A DNA stretch of 64,000 nt from Chlorobium sp. (GCA_005862285.1 SZXW01000014.1:124001-188000), one strand, 5' to 3'; positions 42,482 through 51,626 are shown, numbered from the stretch's first letter. Notes: generated by a model not told the origin, from the sequence alone. Translations and numbers: made by a program.

Positions 42482-43051
42482 ATGAAAAAGCTTATCCTTC
42501 CTTTAGTAGTAGCAGGCATGTGTGCACTGCCTTCACTGTCACATGCAGCAACAAACCCATATGTCAGTGTTTCCGGCGGACTTGGTTTCTTGGGTAATTC
42601 AACCTTTGACGGTCATGCTGATGCAATTGAATATAAAACAGGCTATCTCGTCAACGGCGCTGTCGGTCTGAAAAGCGAGCCGTTCCGTCTTGAAGCTGAA
42701 ATCGGTTATCACAGAAACACTGTTGACAAGGTATCAAACGATCAAAATGTTTCTATCTGGTCCTTCATGGCTAACGGCTACCTCGATTACGACATGAAAG
42801 ATGAGGGAATCTCTCCTTTCATCATGGCCGGTCTTGGCTTGGCTGATGTCAGCCATAACTTCCCGGGCGGAAATGACAACAGCAGCGTATTCGCATGGCA
42901 GGCCGGTGCGGGTATCGGCATCAAGGCTTCCGACAAGGTAACCTTCGATGTCAGCTACCGCTATTTCTCTCCAGCTGATGCAACATTGGATGGTCACAAA
43001 GTATCCTTCGGTAGCCATAATATTATTGCTGGCGTAAGAATGGATTTCTAA
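42482..43051 (+). CDS. Outer-membrane beta-barrel protein (paralogue 1)
   Basis: 189 residues, OmpX/Ail-like or porin-family small barrel. Signal peptide MKKLILPLVVAGMCALPSLSHA with cleavage after SHA. The mature part has alternating polar/aromatic strands, NPYVSVSGGLGFLG, GYLVNGAVGLKSEPFRLEAEIGYHRN, a Gly-rich region and ends SFGSHNIIAGVRMDF with a terminal aromatic, as barrels do. Weak ribosome-binding site but strong terminator downstream. The neighbour at 43384 is closely related. Function unknown; may be structural or adhesive. Confidence 0.85.
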   Translation: MKKLILPLVVAGMCALPSLSHAATNPYVSVSGGLGFLGNSTFDGHADAIEYKTGYLVNGAVGLKSEPFRLEAEIGYHRNTVDKVSNDQNVSIWSFMANGYLDYDMKDEGISPFIMAGLGLADVSHNFPGGNDNSSVFAWQAGAGIGIKASDKVTFDVSYRYFSPADATLDGHKVSFGSHNIIAGVRMDF

Positions 43052-43087
43052 AAAATCCTCAGGCAGATCGATCTCAATGATTGTACC

Positions 43088-43124
43088 ACAACGGCTCCGG
43101 ATTTCCGGGGCCGTTGCTTTTTAT
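43088..43124 (+). terminator. Terminator of beta-barrel gene 1
   Basis: AACGGC and GCCGTT arms, inner CCGG/CCGG pairing, then GCTTTTT. The stem-loop core (CGGCTCCGGATTTCCGGGGCC) recurs after the relic at 44028. Confidence 0.9.
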
Positions 43125-43383
43125 GGGGTATCGTCAGAATATGCAGTTTCACCAGGGTGATACTCTTTTCCCCCGCCATGAACCGGCTCATCCCTGTCAG
43201 TTATTTATACCCCGGGGAATATCCATGAAAAGATGTTCCGACATTGAACAATGATGAAAAGGCGGTTCAGCCAATATAACTCTAAATTTATCGCCTGTTT
43301 TTTATATTTGTACACCTGAAGAGCCAATCAAAAACAGACTATATTTTTTCTTCCCCACAAACGGCATTTAAACCTTTACAATC
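43125..43383. other. Promoter region of beta-barrel gene 2
   Basis: About 260 bases without a gene. TATATTTG at 43303-43310, preceded by TTT, fits a Bacteroidetes-type -7 element; no good TTTG lies 19-21 bases upstream. Otherwise no feature seen. Confidence 0.4.
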
Positions 43384-43968
43384 ATGAAAAAAATCATCTT
43401 CCCTCTTCTGGCAGCCGCCTGCTTTTCAATGCCGGTGCTGGCTCACGCTTCCTCGAACCCTTATGTCAGCGTTTCCGGCGGTCCGGGACTGATGACCAAT
43501 TCAACCGTCAACAATGCTTCAGGCTGGGCTACATATAAAACAGGTTATCTCATTAACGCCGCTGTCGGCCTGAAAACCGATTATGCACGTATCGAGGCGG
43601 AGGTGGGTTATCATAACAATAACCTGGATACATGGGGGCCGGCTCCTGCTATAAGTGGTTCCAGCATCTCGATGTGGACATTCATGGCCAACGGCTACAT
43701 CGATTATACCATCAAGGATTTGGAAATAGCTCCTTATCTTATGGCAGGTCTTGGTCTTGCCGCTGTTCAAGGCAATGACACCTCTACGACCAAAAACGAC
43801 AGCGTCCTAGCATGGCAGCTCGGGGCAGGCATTAGCTTCAAAGCTTCAGAAAAGGTCAGCATCGATCTTGGGTACCGCTATTTCGCAGCCGGTGACGCGA
43901 AACTTGATGCGGACACATTCTCCATCTCAAGCCACAACATTATCGCGGGTATAAGGTACGAATTGTAG
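43384..43968 (+). CDS. Outer-membrane beta-barrel protein (paralogue 2)
   Basis: 194 residues; paralogue of the gene 330 bases upstream. Signal peptide MKKIIFPLLAAACFSMPVLAHA. Shares NPYVSVSGG, GYLINAAVGLK, FMANGYIDY, IAPYLMAGLGLA and the end ISSHNIIAGIRYEL. Differs in loops, as expected for surface-exposed turns. The pair are likely a tandem duplication; a third, decayed copy follows at 44028. No convincing terminator directly after it. Confidence 0.85.
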   Translation: MKKIIFPLLAAACFSMPVLAHASSNPYVSVSGGPGLMTNSTVNNASGWATYKTGYLINAAVGLKTDYARIEAEVGYHNNNLDTWGPAPAISGSSISMWTFMANGYIDYTIKDLEIAPYLMAGLGLAAVQGNDTSTTKNDSVLAWQLGAGISFKASEKVSIDLGYRYFAAGDAKLDADTFSISSHNIIAGIRYEL

Positions 43969-44027
43969 GCCGAGACTCGAGGTCCAGTCAACTGCTGATA
44001 ACCGGCCTCCGGGACTGGCAATCAGAA

Positions 44028-44144
44028 GTCGGGATGGGGTTTATGACATCTGACAAGGTCTCAATTGATTTTGGAAACCGTTATTAACATCTTTTCCTTT
44101 ACCTGTCACACAGTATCCTTGCCGACGTAAGGATCGACATTTGA
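44028..44144 (+). pseudogene. Decayed 3' end of a third beta-barrel paralogue
   Basis: In one frame from 44028 the text reads VGMGFMTSDKVSIDFGNRY, then TAA at 44085-44087, and continues in the same frame to SHSILADVRIDI ending TGA at 44144. These match GAGISFKASEKVSIDLGYRY and SHNIIAGIRYEL of the intact paralogue, with the stretch between them shortened. The 5' part is missing. The downstream terminator resembles that of paralogue 1, so the copy arose with its flank. Confidence 0.75.
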
Positions 44145-44180
44145 GGGGCCGAGGGGCCATTATCCTCTTAATTTCAGCAG

Positions 44181-44216
44181 GTACAGCCTCGGGAATTCCG
44201 GGGCTGTCATTTTTCC
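44181..44216 (+). terminator. Terminator following the beta-barrel relic
   Basis: ACAGCC (44183-44188) pairs with GGCTGT (44202-44207), followed by CATTTTT. Same layout as the terminator at 43088. Confidence 0.75.
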
Positions 44217-44222
44217 GGTAGT

Positions 44223-45404
44223 TCACGAGCATGGTGCGACAAAGATGATATCATCAGGAAGCTCGCTCAGCCTGACACCCCCTTCATCAGTGACGATAAA
44301 GGTATTCTCGATACCGACAGCCCCCTTGCCGGGAAAAACGAACTTGGGCTCGACCGCCACTACTTGGCCGGCCCGGAGTGGAACTGAAACACCCTGGGCC
44401 AGTATCGGCATTTCATCGAGCTCGAGTCCCACCCCGTGCCCCACAAAACGGGACTGCTCTCCGGGCATCCCCATGAAGCAACCGCCAAGACCGGCTTTTT
44501 CAGCCATTGTCGCTGCCAGGAAATAGAGCTCTTCGCAGATTGCTCCCGGCATCAGTGCTTTTCTCACCGCTTCCTGAATCTCGATCGCCGCATCGAAAGC
44601 ACTCTGCAGATCGGGATCAAGCGAGCCGATCACGAACATGCGGGTCATATCGGTGATATAGCCGTTGAAAACTCCCGCAAAATCAACCAGTACCGGCTCA
44701 TTCCGGCAGATCGGATCCAGCGATGCACCCTGGGGAGAAGCGCTGGAAAGTCCTCTTCCCGTCACCGCTCCATCGAAGAAACCGTAGGTGGCCGAACTTC
44801 CGGAAACAGCCATTCCTCCGAACAGTTCCTGATTGAAAGCCCGCATGCGCACATACCCTTCGTGCCCGCTTTTCCTGAGCCTGTACTCCATCTCTGCGGC
44901 AAGATCGAGCTCGCGCATACCGGCTTTCAAAAACCGGGGGACTTCGGCAAAAACAGCAGCAAGCATCCTTGCGCTTTCCCTGAGCTGATCCAGCTCATAT
45001 TCGGATTTCACGGACCTGATGTCACGGACAATCATCGAAATATCCACGAACTGCCTTCCGGGCAGCACCCGTGAATAAAATGCATGCTGCTGCATAGGTA
45101 CGGCATCGAACGTCATGCCGATACATTGCTGCTCCCGTGAAAAACAGGAATCGAACTCTTTGCTCGAAGGAAAAGGGCGAACGTCGTCGATCAGGCTTTC
45201 ATCCTTTGCCCTCCAGAGACTCTTGCGCACGAGAAGCACCGGCTTTCCTGCGGCTGGCACCCACAGCGCAGCGTTCTGGCGGGTACCGGTAAAGTAGTAG
45301 ATATCTACCGGCATAAGGAGAAGGGCCGCGTGAACTTCCTTCTTTATCAGCTCTTCCTGCAGACGGGCAATCCGCTGCTGCGACTGGGTTTTCTGTGTCA
45401 TCAT
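44223..45404 (-). CDS. M24-family metallopeptidase (Xaa-Pro aminopeptidase type)
   Basis: Dinuclear-metal peptidase of the pita-bread fold, probably removing N-terminal residues before proline. 393 residues from ATG 45404; a GTG at 45413 is possible. N-terminal creatinase-like domain (about 1-130), then the catalytic domain with the metal ligands in DFAGVFNGYITDMTRMF, VGHGVGLELDEMP and AVEPKFVFPGKGAVGIEN. All five metal ligands look present. The upstream gene is a small membrane protein with which it may not be co-transcribed (about 70-base gap). Confidence 0.9.
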   Translation of the reverse strand: MMTQKTQSQQRIARLQEELIKKEVHAALLLMPVDIYYFTGTRQNAALWVPAAGKPVLLVRKSLWRAKDESLIDDVRPFPSSKEFDSCFSREQQCIGMTFDAVPMQQHAFYSRVLPGRQFVDISMIVRDIRSVKSEYELDQLRESARMLAAVFAEVPRFLKAGMRELDLAAEMEYRLRKSGHEGYVRMRAFNQELFGGMAVSGSSATYGFFDGAVTGRGLSSASPQGASLDPICRNEPVLVDFAGVFNGYITDMTRMFVIGSLDPDLQSAFDAAIEIQEAVRKALMPGAICEELYFLAATMAEKAGLGGCFMGMPGEQSRFVGHGVGLELDEMPILAQGVSVPLRAGQVVAVEPKFVFPGKGAVGIENTFIVTDEGGVRLSELPDDIIFVAPCS

Positions 45405-45476
45405 TAAAATCACTACAAGGTTTCAGGCTGGCCCGGCAAACAGGCAGCCCCTTTGTTTCTCATCCGTTTTGTTTCT

Positions 45477-45887
45477 TTATTCAGCAGCTCTCCTGATCTT
45501 CGCCGCCAGAAAAGGAGTAAAGAACATGAACAGCAGTCCGAAAATCATTAAGCCTCCCTGCCTGAGGTCATAATCAGAAAGAATGCGCTCTGTTGTATAA
45601 CCAGCCAGCAAACCGAGGCTCACTTCGAATATCACGGTAAGCAGCACCCAGAGAGCCCCGGCGAGGAACTTCTGACGTGAAGTGATCATACCAAATCCCC
45701 GGACAGTCAATAGCGCTATGACAAAAATAATCAGCGAACCGACAAGAACACCTGCCTGACGGGAAGGCATATCGCCCATCAACGGAACAAGGAATAACCT
45801 CCTGAGAGTCCCGTGAACCGATTCGGCAGCCACGATCAGGAGCCATGCTGTCAAAACTTTTTTCCAGTTTACAGAACCTTCTTTCAT
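45477..45887 (-). CDS. Conserved-looking four-helix membrane protein
   Basis: 136 residues. Four hydrophobic segments (about 8-24, 45-62, 73-95, 112-129) with charged loops and a cytoplasmic-type basic tail KIRRAAE. I do not recognise a family; there is a weak likeness to small DoxX/YckC-type membrane proteins but no motif. Starts 14 bases downstream of the DUF202 gene on the same strand, so the two may be one transcript. Confidence 0.7.
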   Translation of the reverse strand: MKEGSVNWKKVLTAWLLIVAAESVHGTLRRLFLVPLMGDMPSRQAGVLVGSLIIFVIALLTVRGFGMITSRQKFLAGALWVLLTVIFEVSLGLLAGYTTERILSDYDLRQGGLMIFGLLFMFFTPFLAAKIRRAAE

Positions 45888-45900
45888 GATTGTTCAGTTA

Positions 45901-46224
45901 TTACTCCGGCGTTGAGAAATCGATCTCTTCGATTCTGGGCAGTTGCTTCCGAACAGTGGTTATCGAACGGTTTATTTTAAAATACCGCATGACACCGAAA
46001 ATCCCGGTTACTATTCCAAGAGGTATGCAGGCAGCTCCAACTACCGTAAACCAGCTCTGCTGGGAAAAATGCATCATGGAAACCCCGGCAATGACGAGGG
46101 AAACAGCCGATCGCAAATATGCAAGAAGGGTCCGTTCATTTGCAAGAATCGTCCGGTCGATCGCAAGTTCGTCCCTGAGGATCAATTCGGTGTTTTCAAA
46201 TTTTCTATAGGGCAATGTCGGCAT
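45901..46224 (-). CDS. DUF202-family membrane protein
   Basis: 107 residues. The DUF202 signature is the segment LAIDRTILANERTLLAYLRSAVSLVIAGV near residues 19-47, followed by a second membrane helix (about 60-83). Two to three helices, inner membrane. Function unknown; related families include YidH. Its downstream neighbour on the same strand is another membrane protein. Confidence 0.85.
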   Translation of the reverse strand: MPTLPYRKFENTELILRDELAIDRTILANERTLLAYLRSAVSLVIAGVSMMHFSQQSWFTVVGAACIPLGIVTGIFGVMRYFKINRSITTVRKQLPRIEEIDFSTPE

Positions 46225-46632
46225 AGTGCAAGGGTTCAGGCTTTTTCGGGACTGATGACCCGTTTAAAAAAAGAAGCTGGTGATACTTACTGTGATAATT
46301 GCCTGCAGTTCTGGAGTTTACATTATTTCCCGCACCGATAAAAGCTGTAGATCACGCTATTTTTCTCTGCAGCTCAGGCAAAAAGGTGCTCCAGTCTCTG
46401 CTAAAAAGAAAATGGACGTTTTCCGGACGGAAGAACAGTAAACTAACGAATGAACGATACGGGAAAAGAACAACATATTCCTTGCAGCCGATATTTTTCG
46501 TTCACGGGAGAGAACTTTTTAAACAGCTATTCGCTTTATTTTTGCATATTTGAAAACGACCCGGAAAACCGGAATGTTTTCAAAACGTACGATCGATAAA
46601 TCAGTTCCTTAACCTAAAACGGAGAATCATAT
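46225..46632. other. Intergenic region upstream of rubredoxin
   Basis: About 400 bases without a gene. TATTTTTG at 46537-46544 fits a Bacteroidetes-type -7 element and would be the rubredoxin promoter if real; the upstream box is TTTT, spaced 17 bases. GGAG at 46621-46624 serves the rubredoxin start. No RNA or repeat recognised. Confidence 0.4.
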
Positions 46633-46809
46633 ATGCAAAAATGGGTTTGTGTTCCATGCGGCTATGTCTATGACCCTGAAGTTGGTGATCCTGACAGCGG
46701 AATAGACCCGGGTACACCTTTCGAAGATCTTCCGGAAGACTGGGTATGTCCGGTTTGCGGAGTTGACAAGACGCTCTTTGAACCTTACGACGAAAACAAA
46801 AGACGGTAA
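46633..46809 (+). CDS. rub: Rubredoxin
   Basis: A 58-residue one-iron protein too short for many gene finders. Fe ligands are C6-x2-C9 and C39-x2-C42 in the sequences [11 protein letters not shown] and [10 protein letters not shown], with the central [19 protein letters not shown] typical of the family. In anaerobes it donates electrons to oxygen- or peroxide-reducing enzymes, or serves other redox partners; the partner here is unknown. GGAG eight bases before the ATG and a terminator downstream. Confidence 0.97.
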   Translation: MQKWVCVPCGYVYDPEVGDPDSGIDPGTPFEDLPEDWVCPVCGVDKTLFEPYDENKRR

Positions 46810-46825
46810 GCCGTCTCGCCCGATA

Positions 46826-46861
46826 TGAAAAACGCACGTCAACCGTGCGTTTTTCGTTTTT
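46826..46861 (+). terminator. Terminator of rubredoxin gene
   Basis: ACGCACG and CGTGCGT pair around a 5-base loop and are followed by TTTTCGTTTTT. Confidence 0.88.
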
Positions 46862-46987
46862 CAGGCCCTAACTTTTATTACTTTCGACGCTTCCTTATCT
46901 AATCTTCGGAAACAGGGTTCATCATTTCACCCGTATTTGCCTTGAGCGTACGGAACTTGTCTGTTCCTGTCCTGTGAATAAACTTTG

Positions 46988-47884
46988 TCAATGCGGTGGA
47001 GCGGCTGAAGGCTGCTCGGATGGAACCGGTTCTTTTTTCATCGAGGAACCGCTGTTTTCTTCATTTTTCCTGTCCCTCCTGCTGCTGTCCGCCGAAACAG
47101 CCTGGTCGATCAGGCTCTGCGGGATGCCGATTACCACCGAATCCACAGCGGTGGTATCGGGAACCGACGCAATGACCTCCTGATAATCCGGAACGACAAT
47201 ACCCCGCCTCCTCATGATGGAATAAATGATTCTCGAACGGTTTCGAACATAGCCTGAAGTGCCGGTCGGTGAATATTTTATAGGGTTCGGCAGCACCGAT
47301 GCAAGATGAGCCGCCTGCTCCCCAGAAAGCTGGGATGGGCTCACGCCATAGTAATGTCGGGCGGCTTCACCTATTCCGAATATGCCGTCACCCCATTCAG
47401 CTATATTGACATACAGTTCGAGAATGCGGCGTTTCGAGAGAGATTTTTCAATCCTCCAGGTGATTATCGCTTCCTTGATCTTGCGTACAGGATTTTTCGA
47501 GGCTGAAAGGTAGAGGTTTTTGGAAAGCTGCTGGCTGATGGTGCTGCCGCCCATCGAGATTTTCTTTTCGAGAATGTTTTTCTGCAACGCCCGCTCTATC
47601 GCCTCGTAATCGAAACCCTCGTGATGCCAGAATTTGTCATCTTCGGCTATCAGAACCGCCTTGATAAGGTTCTGGGAAACATTTTTCAGGGGGACCCACT
47701 GCTGGTGTATTTTTTTATCCTTCAGCCCCTCTTTTTTCCATTCTGCCTCGCGGTCGAGCATGAAAGCGGTTTTTCCCGGATTTTCAACGGCAAGTCTGCC
47801 GACGTCCGGATAAACAAAATAGCGGAGAATATCTGCAAGCAGCAGTACCAGCAGGATAACCGCAAGATTTTTTATTAGCTTCAT
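46988..47884 (-). CDS. mtgA: Monofunctional peptidoglycan transglycosylase
   Basis: GT51 enzyme polymerising lipid II glycan strands without a transpeptidase domain. 298 residues: one N-terminal membrane helix (about 5-22), then the catalytic domain with EDDKFWHHEGFDYEAIERALQ and GGSTISQQLSKNLYLS near residues 80-130 and the donor-site segment YVNIAEWGDGIFGIGEAARHYYG. The C-terminal 80 residues or so are a less conserved, Ser/Arg/Pro-rich tail beyond the usual about 240 residues. Function of the tail unknown. Confidence 0.93.
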   Translation of the reverse strand: MKLIKNLAVILLVLLLADILRYFVYPDVGRLAVENPGKTAFMLDREAEWKKEGLKDKKIHQQWVPLKNVSQNLIKAVLIAEDDKFWHHEGFDYEAIERALQKNILEKKISMGGSTISQQLSKNLYLSASKNPVRKIKEAIITWRIEKSLSKRRILELYVNIAEWGDGIFGIGEAARHYYGVSPSQLSGEQAAHLASVLPNPIKYSPTGTSGYVRNRSRIIYSIMRRRGIVVPDYQEVIASVPDTTAVDSVVIGIPQSLIDQAVSADSSRRDRKNEENSGSSMKKEPVPSEQPSAAPPH

Positions 47885-47998
47885 GCCTTTCGGGAATTAA
47901 CAGCCTTTAAAAAGTTTACAGGCAATAAAATACCAAATTAGCGCGATATCTGCCGGTTTGTAAGACGAAAAAACTTTTCATCGGACAGTGAGGAGTGT

Positions 47999-48106
47999 AT
48001 GAAAAAGACCGGTAATCGAAACGAGCTGTTGTACCGGAACTTTATGAAAAACTTCGGATTCGACGCGACGGACGATCTCCGATATCAGGAATTTATGGGA
48101 GTTTAA
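47999..48106 (+). CDS. Possible 35-residue small protein
   Basis: ATG at 47999 follows GAGGAG three bases upstream, a short but good ribosome-binding site. The 35-residue product MKKTGNRNELLYRNFMKNFG... is basic at the start and acidic later, ending YQEFMGV. No recognised family. It lies in the gap between divergent-facing mtgA and convergent tRNA-Arg. Might be a real peptide or chance. Confidence 0.3.
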   Translation: MKKTGNRNELLYRNFMKNFGFDATDDLRYQEFMGV

Positions 48107-48130
48107 AAGTCAAAGAATGGATGGAAAAAG

Positions 48131-48203
48131 TACCCTTGGGCAGACTCGAACTGCCGACCCACAGTTTAGGAAACTGTTGCTCTATCCACTGAGCTACAAG
48201 GGT
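48131..48203 (-). tRNA. tRNA-Arg (anticodon CCT)
   Basis: 73 bases, acceptor ACCCTTG/CAAGGGT, anticodon stem ACAGT/ACTGT with loop TTCCTAA, T arm with GGCAGTTCGAGTCTGCC. Reads AGG codons. CCA not encoded. 45 bases downstream of mutL on the same strand. Confidence 0.95.
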
Positions 48204-48248
48204 ATGGTGCTAAATTTAGTACTTTTGATGAAACTTGCAACCATCTTG

Positions 48249-50126
48249 TTATTTTCTTCCGAACATCCGGTCGAGCTGATCGAGCGAAAGCTTGACGATG
48301 ACCGGCCTGCCGTGCGGGCAGGAATAAGGTTCACGAGTGGCAAAGAGATTATCGATCAATGACCGCATCTCTTCGATTGAAAGTTTCTGGCCGGCCATGA
48401 TGGCATTTCGGCAGGCATAGGATTTCGCGAGGTTGTCACGTTTTTCGAGCTTCAGCTTCGATGCATTGCTCTGGTATTCGGCGATCATGTCCTGCAGGAT
48501 CGTCACTTCGGCCCCGGACCTGACATCCTGGGGAACACCCTCGATCATGACGGTTTTGCTGCCGAACATGCGCAGATTGAACCCGAGACGGTAGAGATCG
48601 TCTCTTATATCCTCAAAAACCTCATATTCCCAAGGACGCAGTTCAACTTTCTGGGGGAAAAGCAGTTGCTGGGAATTGGGCACATTCTGATCCATGACAT
48701 CCTGAGCACGTTCATACAGCACCCGTTCATGAGCCACATGCTGATCGATGATCATCAGCCCTGTCTTGATCTGGCAGAAAATATACCGGTTATGCAGCTG
48801 CCATATTTTCGGCTCAGCTTCCCTGGAAATCGGAATCCCTTCGTCTTCATGGAAAGAAGAGCGTTGCAGGAAGGACAAACCTTCCGGTCCTTCCCTCAGT
48901 TCAGGATCCCGTCCGGCATGTCCTGAAGCGGGTCTTTCCGAAAACAGATCTCCCTGAAACGGTGAAGGCGCATAAGACGCCGCAGGCTGTTCATGCTCGC
49001 TGTCCCTGTAATCGGCATAGAGACCGGCTGTAGTTATCGACGGAGCCGGAATATCCTGGAAAGAGAGTTTCCTGAAAGCGCTCCCTCCGGCTCCGGAATA
49101 GAGGGTATCAACGCCTGCGGGGGCAAGATCGGGAGAAAAATCGTAAAGTCGGATTGTCCTTTTTATGACCGGATAGAACATGTTGCGCACACTCCGCTCA
49201 TCGTCGAACCTGATCTCGAGCTTCGCCGGATGCACGTTCACATCGACATGGGAAGGATCGATCCCGACAAACAGCAGTACAAAGGGAACCTGGCGCTCGA
49301 ACAACAGATCGCCGTATGCCTGCAGAACGGCCTGCGAAAGCATCCGGTTCTGGATCACACGGCGGTTGATAAAATAATACTGGTCTTCCTTGCGGCGTTT
49401 CTGAATGGCAGGTTTTCCGAGGAACCCCCTGATGGTGAGAAAATCGTTTTCGTCTGAGACTTCGATAAGTCCGGATGAAAAATCCTCACCGTAAAACACA
49501 TCGAGCCGTTCGGTAATATCAGGAGTTTTCAGATGGAACAGCTCTTCATCATCGCTGAACATCCGCCATTCGATTTCCGGATATGCCAGTCCGTAAGACT
49601 TTACAACCTCGTAAATATGCTGAAACTCGGTCGCGTTCGACTTCAGGAATTTCCGGCGGGCCGGAACGTTGAAAAAAAGGTTCCTGACGCTGATCGTGGT
49701 GCCCTGCTCGCCCTGCACTGCGGATTCCTCCGCAAGGATCCCGCCCTCATAGCGGAACCTGAGGGCAAGTTCATCCTCTGCAGGCCGGGTTTTCAGCTCG
49801 AAATGGGAAACCGAGGAGATGCTTGCAAGGGCTTCGCCCCGGAAACCAAGGCTTTTCAGGGATTCAAGGTCATCGACGCCGGCGATTTTGCTTGTCGCGA
49901 AACGTTCGACACACAGAAGCGCGTCCTCCCTTCCCATGCCGGAACCGTCATCTACAACACGAATAAGCTCCTTCCCCGCATCCTTGATAAAAAGCGTTAT
50001 CTTCCTCGCACCTGCATCTATCGAGTTTTCAAGAAGCTCCTTGACAACCGAAGCAGGACGCTGAACAACCTCTCCTGCTGAAATTTTGCTGGCAACTATA
50101 TCGGGTAATCTTGTTATTCGCGCCAT
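48249..50126 (-). CDS. mutL: DNA mismatch repair protein MutL
   Basis: GHKL ATPase that links MutS recognition to strand incision. 625 residues. ATPase domain: LPDIVASKISAGEVVQRP, ELLENSIDAGA (N34) and DDGSGM. The C-terminal domain carries the endonuclease motif DQH-V-AH-E-RVLY-E (about 460-471) in the form DQHxA-x-E-x4-E and the CPHGRP motif near 604, so it is probably the nicking MutL type found in bacteria without MutH. tRNA-Arg lies just downstream. Confidence 0.94.
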   Translation of the reverse strand: MARITRLPDIVASKISAGEVVQRPASVVKELLENSIDAGARKITLFIKDAGKELIRVVDDGSGMGREDALLCVERFATSKIAGVDDLESLKSLGFRGEALASISSVSHFELKTRPAEDELALRFRYEGGILAEESAVQGEQGTTISVRNLFFNVPARRKFLKSNATEFQHIYEVVKSYGLAYPEIEWRMFSDDEELFHLKTPDITERLDVFYGEDFSSGLIEVSDENDFLTIRGFLGKPAIQKRRKEDQYYFINRRVIQNRMLSQAVLQAYGDLLFERQVPFVLLFVGIDPSHVDVNVHPAKLEIRFDDERSVRNMFYPVIKRTIRLYDFSPDLAPAGVDTLYSGAGGSAFRKLSFQDIPAPSITTAGLYADYRDSEHEQPAASYAPSPFQGDLFSERPASGHAGRDPELREGPEGLSFLQRSSFHEDEGIPISREAEPKIWQLHNRYIFCQIKTGLMIIDQHVAHERVLYERAQDVMDQNVPNSQQLLFPQKVELRPWEYEVFEDIRDDLYRLGFNLRMFGSKTVMIEGVPQDVRSGAEVTILQDMIAEYQSNASKLKLEKRDNLAKSYACRNAIMAGQKLSIEEMRSLIDNLFATREPYSCPHGRPVIVKLSLDQLDRMFGRK

Positions 50127-50360
50127 TCGTCCACATCCATCCGGTTAATTTCACTGTTTCCTCGACACTCTGCCTGCCATGGCAAGTTATCGATAAAACA
50201 CGATCTTTTTATAACAATGAATAAAAATCTTTCGATCGAAAAGCAATAGATCCTTCTGCATAAATTCAGGGAACCATCGAAGCCTTTTTGTCTGTGAAAC
50301 TTGAATATGGGGTTAAAAAGAACCATCGGCGATCCGCTTTGAGATGATCACTTTCAGCGT

Positions 50361-51626
50361 TCACCCCTGCTGCATGTCACGCAGATATTCCCACAGTTCG
50401 CGCAGCACGGCCTGGCTGAAACGAAGCTTGTTCAGTGCGCGGTCGCCATGCATGTAGAGCGTCTTCGAGCGGACTTTCCCCGTAGCTTTTTCGGCAAGCG
50501 CAAGGCAGAGCATGCCCACCGGTTTTTCGGTCATGCCGCCTGCGGGTCCGGCAATGCCGGTCGTGGAGAGGGCAAGTTCGGCGCCACTTTTCTCGAGGCA
50601 GCCAAGTGCCATTGCACGTGCAACCTCCTCGCTTACCGCACCGTGCTTTTCGATCAGTTCCCCGGGAACACCGAGAGCGCTCTCCTTCGCCCGGTTGCTG
50701 TAGACGACAAACCCCTGAAGGAAATAGGCTGAGGAGCCGGAAACATCGGTGAGCCTGCTGGCGACAAGGCCGCCGGTGCATGATTCAGCCGTTGCAACCG
50801 TCATACCGGAAGCTGTCAGCATCTCTCCGATAGTCTCTTCAAACGTTCTCTCGGTTGTGGCATACACAAAACGTCCGGCGCGCAGCAAGACCGCTTCAAC
50901 GACATTCCGGTTATCGCGTTCCGCCCATTCGCGATCTGTCCCGATGGTATTGACGATCAGATCGACCCCGGCGGCATGGGGCAGGTAGGCAAGGGTCGTG
51001 CCGTCCGGAAGTGAATCTTCGACATCGGCAATCAGTTCTGAAAGCGTTGTCTCGCCGATGCCGACCGATTTTACAGGTGTCTGAATGATAACCGTGGCTG
51101 AATGCCCTTCGAGAAAGGGAAGAACCGTCAGTTCCATCATGGCTTTCATTTCGGCAGGCACACCGGGCATCAGCACGAGGCTGTGGTTCGCATAGGGTTC
51201 ACCGCAGGAAAGGATCATGCCCGCGGCTGTTCCCCGTGTATTGGGAATGACGGTCGAACCTTCGATAACCATCGCCTGGTCATGCAGCGAGGGAGATATC
51301 TCCCTGCCGAACCGTTTCATCCTTGTGGCAAGGTTCTCGTAAGCCGGTGCATCGAAAACGAGACCTCGCTGCAGCAGTTTCAGAACCGCTTTTTTGGTAC
51401 GGTCGTCCGCAGTCGGGCCGAGCCCGCCTGTGACGAGCACGAATTCCGAACGACGGAGCGATTCATCGAGAACCTGGCAGATTTCGCTCTCCTCATCAGA
51501 ACAGGCCGTGACGCGAACCACTTTAATGCCGATACCGGCAAGGGAGGCCGCCATGAAGGAGGCGTTCGAGTTCACCTTGCGGCCGTTCAGAAGCTCGTTT
51601 CCAACAGATACAATCTCGGCGTTCAT
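50361..51626 (-). CDS. cinA: CinA-family protein (nicotinamide-nucleotide amidase)
   Basis: 421 residues with two domains. The N-terminal half (about 1-170) is the MoaB/MogA-like domain: SVGNELLNGRKVNSNASFMAASL, VTGGLGPTADDRTKKAV. The C-terminal half (about 255-421) is the CinA domain: VATAESCTGGLVASRLTDVSGSSAYFLQGFVVYSN and TTGIAGPAGG. Family members hydrolyse NMN in NAD salvage and the N-terminal part may act on ADP-ribose. Lies 12 bases after thrA on the same strand, so likely co-transcribed with it. Confidence 0.92.
   Translation of the reverse strand: MNAEIVSVGNELLNGRKVNSNASFMAASLAGIGIKVVRVTACSDEESEICQVLDESLRRSEFVLVTGGLGPTADDRTKKAVLKLLQRGLVFDAPAYENLATRMKRFGREISPSLHDQAMVIEGSTVIPNTRGTAAGMILSCGEPYANHSLVLMPGVPAEMKAMMELTVLPFLEGHSATVIIQTPVKSVGIGETTLSELIADVEDSLPDGTTLAYLPHAAGVDLIVNTIGTDREWAERDNRNVVEAVLLRAGRFVYATTERTFEETIGEMLTASGMTVATAESCTGGLVASRLTDVSGSSAYFLQGFVVYSNRAKESALGVPGELIEKHGAVSEEVARAMALGCLEKSGAELALSTTGIAGPAGGMTEKPVGMLCLALAEKATGKVRSKTLYMHGDRALNKLRFSQAVLRELWEYLRDMQQG

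Noticed and set aside
50114-50326. 70-codon frame at the mutL start
   Set aside because: Overlaps the mutL start, no family-like content; the gap before cinA holds nothing else I can name.
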